This document shows positions 59,114 through 64,000 of a stretch of 64,000 nucleotides of DNA, in pieces. The notes below the pieces were generated by a model that made no database searches, was not told the DNA's origin, and saw only the letters and a list, made by a program, of their open reading frames with translations. Positions within the stretch are counted from its first letter, which is position 1. Each line of letters begins with the position of its first letter. The stretch is from positions 310,001 to 374,000 of the forward strand of contig RZWH01000002.1 of the NCBI GenBank assembly GCA_004005435.1, read 5' to 3'. The translations under genes were made by a program, and so were the position numbers. The stretch is from Rhodobacteraceae bacterium CCMM004 (GTDB lineage Bacteria > Pseudomonadota > Alphaproteobacteria > Rhodobacterales > Rhodobacteraceae).

Positions 59114-60436
59114 GTGCGTGTCGACACCAACGACGATGCTGCAAAGATGGCCACCGAAGTCGAGTTCTCTTTCGCAGCCCTGAACAAGTCGGCGCGACGG
59201 CACATTCGCGTGTTTCAGATACACCAGTTCCTCGACCGTTTTGCGATGGGGCTGACGGTCGCCGTTGTCGCTCTGGCATTGAGCGACCGTGGCATGGACC
59301 TCTTTCAAATCTCGCTTCTCTTCGGGGTCTACTCGCTCACGACGATGGCGATGGAGCTGCCGTTTGGCGGTGTTGCCGACAGCATCGGCCGCAAGCCGGT
59401 CTTTCTGGCGGCGGTCGTCGCCAGCCTAGTTTCGCTCGCGCTCTTTCTTTCGACGAGCGATTTCCACGTTCTGGCGCTCTCATTTGCGTTCATCGGTTTT
59501 GGACGCGCGCTCAGGTCGGGCACGCTCGATGCGTGGTTTGTCGAAATATTCAAGACCACCGCGCCCAACGTGGATATCCAGCCCGCACTGGCCAAAGCGC
59601 AATGGGCCAATGCCGTAGGGTTGGCCAGTGGCGCGATCTTGGGAGGGCTCCTTCCCGATCTTCTGGGCGATGTCGCGAAAAGCCTTGGGTTCAGCATTTA
59701 CGATGTGTCCTACGTGGCCAGCTTCGGTGTGATGTTGGGCGTGTTCGTTTTCACGATGTTGGCCATCGTCGAGACACCGCGTCCGATGAACCTCACGGCT
59801 CTCCGGCACGGCTTCGCCAATGTTCCGACGGTGATAAGGGACGCGAGCCTGTTGGCCGTGAGACATCCCGCCCTGTCGATCCTCCTGGCCGCGTTGGCGT
59901 TCTTTCTGATGGCGACCAACCCTGTCGAGGTCATCTGGCCGACCCATGCAAAACCCATGCTGGACGAGGATTACGCGAACACCGTCATCGGTGTCGTCAC
60001 TGCAACCTATTTCTTCTCCATCGCATTCGGCGCATTTCTGTCTCCGCACATCAACCGGTTGTTCAAGCGGCGCCACGCCATGACGCTGGCGGCGGCCTTT
60101 GCCTGTCTAGCGGGCGCTCAGATTGCATTGGCATTGCAGGGGAACATCATCGGTTTTGTGGCGGTGTTCGTCCTGTATTCCGTGATCCTCGGTATCAGCG
60201 AAACGCCGGCCAGCAGCATTCTGCATCGCTGCGTGGAGGACCGTCAGCGGTCGACGATGCTCTCTTTGCGATCGTTGATACAGCAATTGGGGGGCGCATT
60301 GGGTCTGATTTTGACCGGAACCGTTGCCGAGATCTACTCTACGCCCACCGCGTGGATTGTCGGGGCGGTGTTTCTGGTCATTGCGGTGATGCTGATCTTG
60401 GTGTTGGTCAGACGGCTGGCCGTAGACGCCGAATAG
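59114..60436 (+). CDS. MFS transporter
   Basis: 440 residues from a GTG start (or 429 from an ATG at 59147; neither has a strong ribosome site). About twelve membrane helices. The loop 2-3 motif GGVADSIGRKPVF is the MFS signature, and the SPHINRLFKRRHAM loop corresponds to the second half. Substrate unknown; the group includes drug exporters and small-molecule uptake proteins. Third-position G+C and the overall base composition are lower than in the flanking fdh and ABC genes, and the flanks are gene-poor, which suggests acquisition by transfer. No regulator is adjacent. Confidence 0.85.
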   Translation: MRVDTNDDAAKMATEVEFSFAALNKSARRHIRVFQIHQFLDRFAMGLTVAVVALALSDRGMDLFQISLLFGVYSLTTMAMELPFGGVADSIGRKPVFLAAVVASLVSLALFLSTSDFHVLALSFAFIGFGRALRSGTLDAWFVEIFKTTAPNVDIQPALAKAQWANAVGLASGAILGGLLPDLLGDVAKSLGFSIYDVSYVASFGVMLGVFVFTMLAIVETPRPMNLTALRHGFANVPTVIRDASLLAVRHPALSILLAALAFFLMATNPVEVIWPTHAKPMLDEDYANTVIGVVTATYFFSIAFGAFLSPHINRLFKRRHAMTLAAAFACLAGAQIALALQGNIIGFVAVFVLYSVILGISETPASSILHRCVEDRQRSTMLSLRSLIQQLGGALGLILTGTVAEIYSTPTAWIVGAVFLVIAVMLILVLVRRLAVDAE

Positions 60437-60808
60437 CTGACATTCCCGCGCCGCGCAGCACCGACCATTTGGGCTCACATCTGACCTTCTCCCCAGCGTA
60501 GGCCGTGTCAGAACTGAGGCGTTTGTGTCGCTGGCACGACCGACTGATTTTCCCCCGCTCGCCAAAGGTCCCATTGACCTGACAGCTTCGAAGTTCGGTT
60601 ACGGCGCGCGCATCTGCCGTTCCGCTTGGCGAGGGCCCGACCCCCGTGGGCGCCCGGCCGCACCGCTGGGGCATTCTCGACGACCCTGCGTGCAGGGTGG
60701 CGGCCGCGGCGGCTCGGGAGCCAGGGCCGAGGGCCGCAGCCTGCGATCGGTAGGGCGGCTCTGCCGCGGGGCCCTCCGCGTCCGCGCTCCTCGGGCCGCT
60801 GCGCGATG
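60437..60808. other. Intergenic region without a recognisable gene
   Basis: Short open frames on both strands have arginine-rich, low-complexity translations typical of shadow frames, with no ribosome sites. The left half is A+T-richer, the right half G+C-rich (60640-60800). I see no RNA gene and no strong hairpin with a T-tract. Confidence 0.45.
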
Positions 60809-61288
60809 CTATCCGGTGCGCGAGCCCGCCACATCGAAGCACTTGCAGATGAGGCCCTCCGGTGTCCGGTAGGTGCGAAAGCCCATGGCCTCGTAATAGG
60901 CCAGCGCCTCGGGGTTGTCGGCGGCGATGCTGGCGTCGATCTTGGCGATCCCTGCCGCCTCGGCCGCCGCGCGGCTGACCTGGAAGAGCGCGCGTCCCAC
61001 GCCGCGGCGGGCGGCGGAGGGGCGGATGTGGGTGCCGATGATCGCCCAGCCCGGCGCGACCCCCCACTTGTTTCCGGCCTCCGCGCGCTTGAGCGACTGG
61101 AAGCCGAGCACGACGCCGTCCTCTTCGACCAAGCTGCACCGGATCTTGCCGGGGTCCTCAATATAGTGGGCCTGCACGAAGGCCGCGTCGTCGGGGCTCT
61201 TGCGCTTGCCCGAGGCGGTCAGTTCCTTCAGGAACCCGCTCATCTGCGGCACGTCGGCGACGACCGCGTCCCTGGTTTCCATAGACAT
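60809..61288 (-). CDS. GNAT-family N-acetyltransferase
   Basis: 159 residues. The acetyl-CoA loop is IRPSAARRGVGRALFQVSRA (Q/R-x-x-G-x-G/A pattern) followed by the ASIAADNPEALAYYEAMGF helix-strand typical of GNAT proteins. GAGGAAGGGA directly precedes the ATG at 61288; a second Met two codons later is possible. Substrate unknown: small amines, antibiotics and protein N-termini are all used by this superfamily. It stands alone in the gene-poor region. Confidence 0.85.
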   Translation of the reverse strand: MSMETRDAVVADVPQMSGFLKELTASGKRKSPDDAAFVQAHYIEDPGKIRCSLVEEDGVVLGFQSLKRAEAGNKWGVAPGWAIIGTHIRPSAARRGVGRALFQVSRAAAEAAGIAKIDASIAADNPEALAYYEAMGFRTYRTPEGLICKCFDVAGSRTG

Positions 61289-61691
61289 TCCCTTCCTCGT
61301 GGCGACGTCCGCGCGCCGCCCCCAGGCATATCCCGCGATGGCCCCGCCCGCCAACCCGCTCCGCTGGCGGGCCCGCGCGGCCGAGTGGTTTTCAAAGCAC
61401 GCATATTGGCGGTCCCATATGCCGGAAAAGCCTCCGCTCGGCCATGGGCACATCCGGCCTTGCGGGCGAGGTCAGCTCCGGTCTCGGACTCGCCCAGCCC
61501 GCAAGGCCGCATAGCAAACGCTGCGGTCATATCGCCGCGATTGCGCACAACGCTCAGTTTCATCGCTGACAGAAATCAACGTCGATCGGATCGCACACCA
61601 CCCGAATTGTGAGAGATGGCTGCCAGGAGATCCATTGCGACGCACTCCATCGCTTTTCTACACGCGAGATAAGGCGGCGATCTGTGCACGC
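61289..61691. other. Intergenic region with an inverted repeat
   Basis: No gene recognised over about 400 bp. CGGCCTTGCGGGC (61455-61467) and GCCCGCAAGGCCG (61497-61509) form a perfect 13-bp inverted repeat with a 29-base spacer. The remainder has mixed composition, with a lower G+C part from about 61540 to 61690. Confidence 0.5.
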
Positions 61692-62009
61692 TTACGGACC
61701 TTTGGTCGCGTAGAGAACGCAACGTCGCTCTGGGTTAGAGTTCTGGCATTGCGCGAGAGCGCCAGCTTGGGCGGCTTCGAGTGTCGACTGCCCTCCGATG
61801 CGACCACCCTCTCCGCCGGTTTCGGTCACGTAGAACGCTCCGTAGGCATCAACGTGTAGAATGAACTCGCGAAACATTCTGGGCATCGGCCCGTTCAACT
61901 CGATATCGCTGAATCGCTGGACGGTCTCCGGGTCTTTCAAATCTGCCGTCTGGCACCCGGCAAGTGCGAAACAAAGCGATATTGCGGCAATAACGACACG
62001 AACGGCCAT
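61692..62009 (-). CDS. Small putative lipoprotein
   Basis: 105 residues. A lipoprotein signal (MAVRVVIAAISLCFALAGC) ends in the lipobox LAGC. The mature part has no recognised domain; its C-terminus, AGALAQCQNSNPERRCVLYA, has a cysteine pair that could form a disulphide and resembles the ends of small DUF4189-like exported proteins. GGGG lies six bases before the ATG; an in-frame ATG at 62021 is the alternative. Codon use is less G+C-biased than elsewhere. Isolated gene, function unknown. Confidence 0.65.
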   Translation of the reverse strand: MAVRVVIAAISLCFALAGCQTADLKDPETVQRFSDIELNGPMPRMFREFILHVDAYGAFYVTETGGEGGRIGGQSTLEAAQAGALAQCQNSNPERRCVLYATKGP

Positions 62010-62617
62010 ACTTCGCCCCATACTTTTCAGCTGCGATGCGACAGAGCTGAAAGGGCAGCCCCTGACGCTTTGGGCCAAAACACCACAGCACATTGAAATC
62101 TGTCAATCTTCTGGCTCGCAAAGCCGGGCTGCCATGAGCATGGTCGAAGGCCAATCTCGCATTCAGAATCCCTCGTCTTTTGCGGACCGAACCGCGGCTG
62201 ATCCCGGGTTCTATCGTTTCTCGCGGGGCTTGCGCGTCCTGCGATGGCGTCCGGGGCAGCCGCCGACGGGGTCACATAGGCCTCAGGCGCGAATCTCGGC
62301 AAGGCCAGGAGGGCAGATGTCAGCGCCGAGGGCGGACCCGTCCTGTTCCGGCTTGCAAGGGGAGTCCCATTGGGAGCGGTCCGTGCCTCCGCTTTTGCTC
62401 CGATTGAGGGGGCCTGACTGGACGACGAGAGCCTATCGGATGATCTCACGGCGCCGGGGGGGGGGCGTCGATGCAGACCCAGGACCGCAGCCGAAGCGTC
62501 ACCGCACGATTCGGCATCGTGCCGTCGCGCGTCGCACTGACCGGAATGGGGATCGGTTGCGCTCTGCGGCCGGGTCGGGCCCGCCACAGGGGATGTCGGT
62601 CGGCGAGCGGGCTGTCG
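62010..62617. other. Intergenic region without a recognisable gene
   Basis: About 600 bp between the small lipoprotein and the ABC exporter. Long overlapping frames occur on both strands, but their translations are Ser/Arg/Pro-rich with no domain, and no start has a good ribosome site. It presumably holds the promoter of the lipoprotein gene. I see no tRNA, sRNA signature or insertion-sequence ends. Confidence 0.45.
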
Positions 62618-64000
62618 CTACGCGGCCTCTCCCAACTGCGCCCGTGCCAGCGCGGCGTAGCGGCCGCCGCGGGCGAGGAGGTCGGCATGACTGCCCGCTT
62701 CGGCGACGCGTCCGCCGTCGAGGACCAGGATGCGGTCGGCGTGGCGCACGGTGGACAGGCGGTGCGCGATGACGATGGCGGTGCGCCCCTCCATCAGCCG
62801 GTCGAGCGTGGCCTGGAGCCGCGCCTCGGTGGCGGCGTCGATGGCAGAGGTCGCCTCGTCCAGAACCAGCACCGGCGCATCCTTGAGGATCGCGCGCGCC
62901 ACCGACAGGCGCTGCTTCTGCCCCCCCGACAGGCGCACGCCGCGTTCGCCGACGCGGGTGTCGAGGCCCCGGGGCAGCGCCTCGACAAAGGACAGCGCTT
63001 CGGCGGCGGCGAGGGCGGCGCGGATCTCGTCCTCCGATGCCCCCTCCCGGCCCATCGCGACCACCTCGCGCACCGTGGCGTCGAACAGGAACACGTCCTG
63101 GCTGACGCGCGCCACGCTCTTGCGCAAGGGGCGCAGGGCGAGGTCGCGCAGGTCGCGCCCGTCCAGCGTGACCCGCCCCCCTTGCGGGTCGTGAAAGCGG
63201 GACAGCAACGCGGCGACGGTGCTCTTGCCCGCGCCGGTGGGGCCGACGATGGCGACGGTCTCGCCCGGGGCGACGGCGAAGGACAGACCGCGCAGGACCG
63301 CACCCCCCTCCTCGTAGGCGAAATGCACGTCCTCGAAGGCGACGGCGCCGCGCACGGGGCGCGGGTCGACGGCACCGGGTGCCTCGGCGATCTCGGGCGC
63401 GGTCGCCAGGACGTCCTCGATCCTCCGCATGGCCGCCAGCGCCTTGTGCAGCGCCTCGGACGCACCGACGACCACATAGAGCGGCTGGTAGATGGCGGTG
63501 ACGAACAGCAGCACCGCGATCAGGTCCGCAACCTCGACCCGCCCCGCGGCGAGGCCGATGCCGCCGACCCAGACCACCAGCGCGATGGCGAGACCCGTGG
63601 CCCCGTCCACGGCCGGATCGAAGCGGCCGATCAGCGTGCGGTTGGCGATCTCGCGCCGGGCAAGCGCGCGCGACCCGCGCGACAGCCGCCTGCGCATGGC
63701 CCGCTCGCGGGCAAAGCCCTGAATCTCGATCATCCCCCCGACGTGGTCCTGCACCGTGCCGGCCAGCGCCGCCCCACGCTCGGATTCCTCGCGGAACGAC
63801 GGACCGATCTGGCGGCCCTGCCACAGGACGTAGGCCAGCGCGACCGGCAGAGGCGCGACGGCGACCAAGGCCAGCGCGGGGTCGATGAACAGCATCACAA
63901 TGAGCACCCCCAACCCGACGACAGCCGAGGTCACGAAGCCTTCGACGCTGTCGGCCAGCAGCGGCTCCATCCGGTAACTGTCTTCGGTGACGCGGGCGAC
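62618..64000 (-). CDS. ABC exporter, fused membrane and ATPase domains (5' end outside window)
   Basis: 461 codons are present; the start lies beyond the window. The visible part begins inside the membrane domain (VTEDSYRMEPLLADSVEGF, then several hydrophobic helices such as VVGLGVLIVMLFIDPALALV). The ATPase domain has Walker A GPTGAGKST, signature VRLSGGQKQRLSVARAIL, Walker B VLVLDEATSAID and the H-loop in IVIAHRLSTVRHAD. This is a half-transporter of the MsbA/LmrA type that exports lipids, peptides or drugs. Partner genes would be outside the window. Confidence 0.92.
   Translation of the reverse strand, partial: VARVTEDSYRMEPLLADSVEGFVTSAVVGLGVLIVMLFIDPALALVAVAPLPVALAYVLWQGRQIGPSFREESERGAALAGTVQDHVGGMIEIQGFARERAMRRRLSRGSRALARREIANRTLIGRFDPAVDGATGLAIALVVWVGGIGLAAGRVEVADLIAVLLFVTAIYQPLYVVVGASEALHKALAAMRRIEDVLATAPEIAEAPGAVDPRPVRGAVAFEDVHFAYEEGGAVLRGLSFAVAPGETVAIVGPTGAGKSTVAALLSRFHDPQGGRVTLDGRDLRDLALRPLRKSVARVSQDVFLFDATVREVVAMGREGASEDEIRAALAAAEALSFVEALPRGLDTRVGERGVRLSGGQKQRLSVARAILKDAPVLVLDEATSAIDAATEARLQATLDRLMEGRTAIVIAHRLSTVRHADRILVLDGGRVAEAGSHADLLARGGRYAALARAQLGEAA

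Noticed and set aside
62027-62587. A 186-codon minus-strand frame and overlapping plus-strand frames between the lipoprotein and the exporter
   Set aside because: No ribosome sites, no domain, Ser/Pro/Arg-rich translations and overlap with each other; treated as non-coding.
1-64000. tRNA, rRNA, CRISPR, prophage and insertion-sequence features
   Set aside because: I looked for cloverleaf-like segments, regular short repeats with spacers, transposase or integrase motifs and phage proteins and found none that I could support.

Overview
The window looks like chromosomal DNA from an alphaproteobacterium of the Rhodobacteraceae (Rhodobacter/Roseobacter group). The grounds are the very high G+C content, a DUF1127 gene followed by tandem CCUCCUCCC-loop small RNAs (the ccaF1-CcsR arrangement of Rhodobacter), and a formate dehydrogenase locus with the accessory set typical of this order (DUF6494, Mrp, DUF3305, DUF3306, TorD, small TAT protein). 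A glucosylglycerol operon points to salt stress, and so perhaps a marine or saline habitat. I see no rRNA, tRNA, CRISPR array, prophage or insertion sequence.

Layout. 1-1.8 kb: non-coding leader, DUF1127 protein, three CcsR-like sRNAs, and an opposing single-domain response regulator whose 3' end lies antisense to the third sRNA. 1.8-12.3 kb: pcrA/uvrD helicase, an FMN alpha-hydroxy-acid dehydrogenase, a PAS protein, pyruvate carboxylase, a DUF4198 protein and a HupE/UreJ membrane protein. 12.4-15.8 kb: gpsA, a HAD phosphatase and a GT20 synthase, which together would make the osmolyte glucosylglycerol. 15.9-23.4 kb: exopolysaccharide genes (Wza-like lipoprotein, epimerase, phosphoglycosyl transferase, YjbF, YjbH, CapD/FlaA1-type dehydratase). 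23.5-27.5 kb: MauG-like di-haem protein, FG-GAP/VCBS repeat protein, peptidoglycan-binding-domain protein. 27.6-35.1 kb: a complete D-xylose locus, xylR divergent from xylFHGBA.

35.2-47.4 kb: a catabolic region. A GntR regulator and an HMG-CoA-lyase-like gene diverge from a long run of co-directional genes: CaiB/BaiF CoA-transferase, an HTH/coiled-coil protein, hydantoinase A and B, a cysteine hydrolase of the N-carbamoylsarcosine amidase type, and a ribose-type ABC importer. The substrate is not evident; an N-carbamoyl or hydantoin-like compound is a reasonable guess. HyuA and the importer permease carry closely similar N-terminal heptad peptides, which is unexpected.

47.5-58.8 kb: the formate dehydrogenase region. 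A four-gene translationally coupled set (DUF6494, Mrp/ApbC, biotin/lipoate-ligase-like, DUF6505), a cytochrome c fused to a remnant binding-protein domain, a multi-cluster ferredoxin, then DUF3305-DUF3306-torD-TAT peptide-fdhA-fdh3B behind a recognisable promoter. No membrane cytochrome b subunit is present.

58.8-62.6 kb: a lower-G+C, gene-poor stretch with an MFS transporter, a GNAT acetyltransferase and a small lipoprotein, probably acquired or decayed DNA. The window ends inside an ABC exporter gene.

All names rest on reading translated sequence and recognising motifs; no database search was run.
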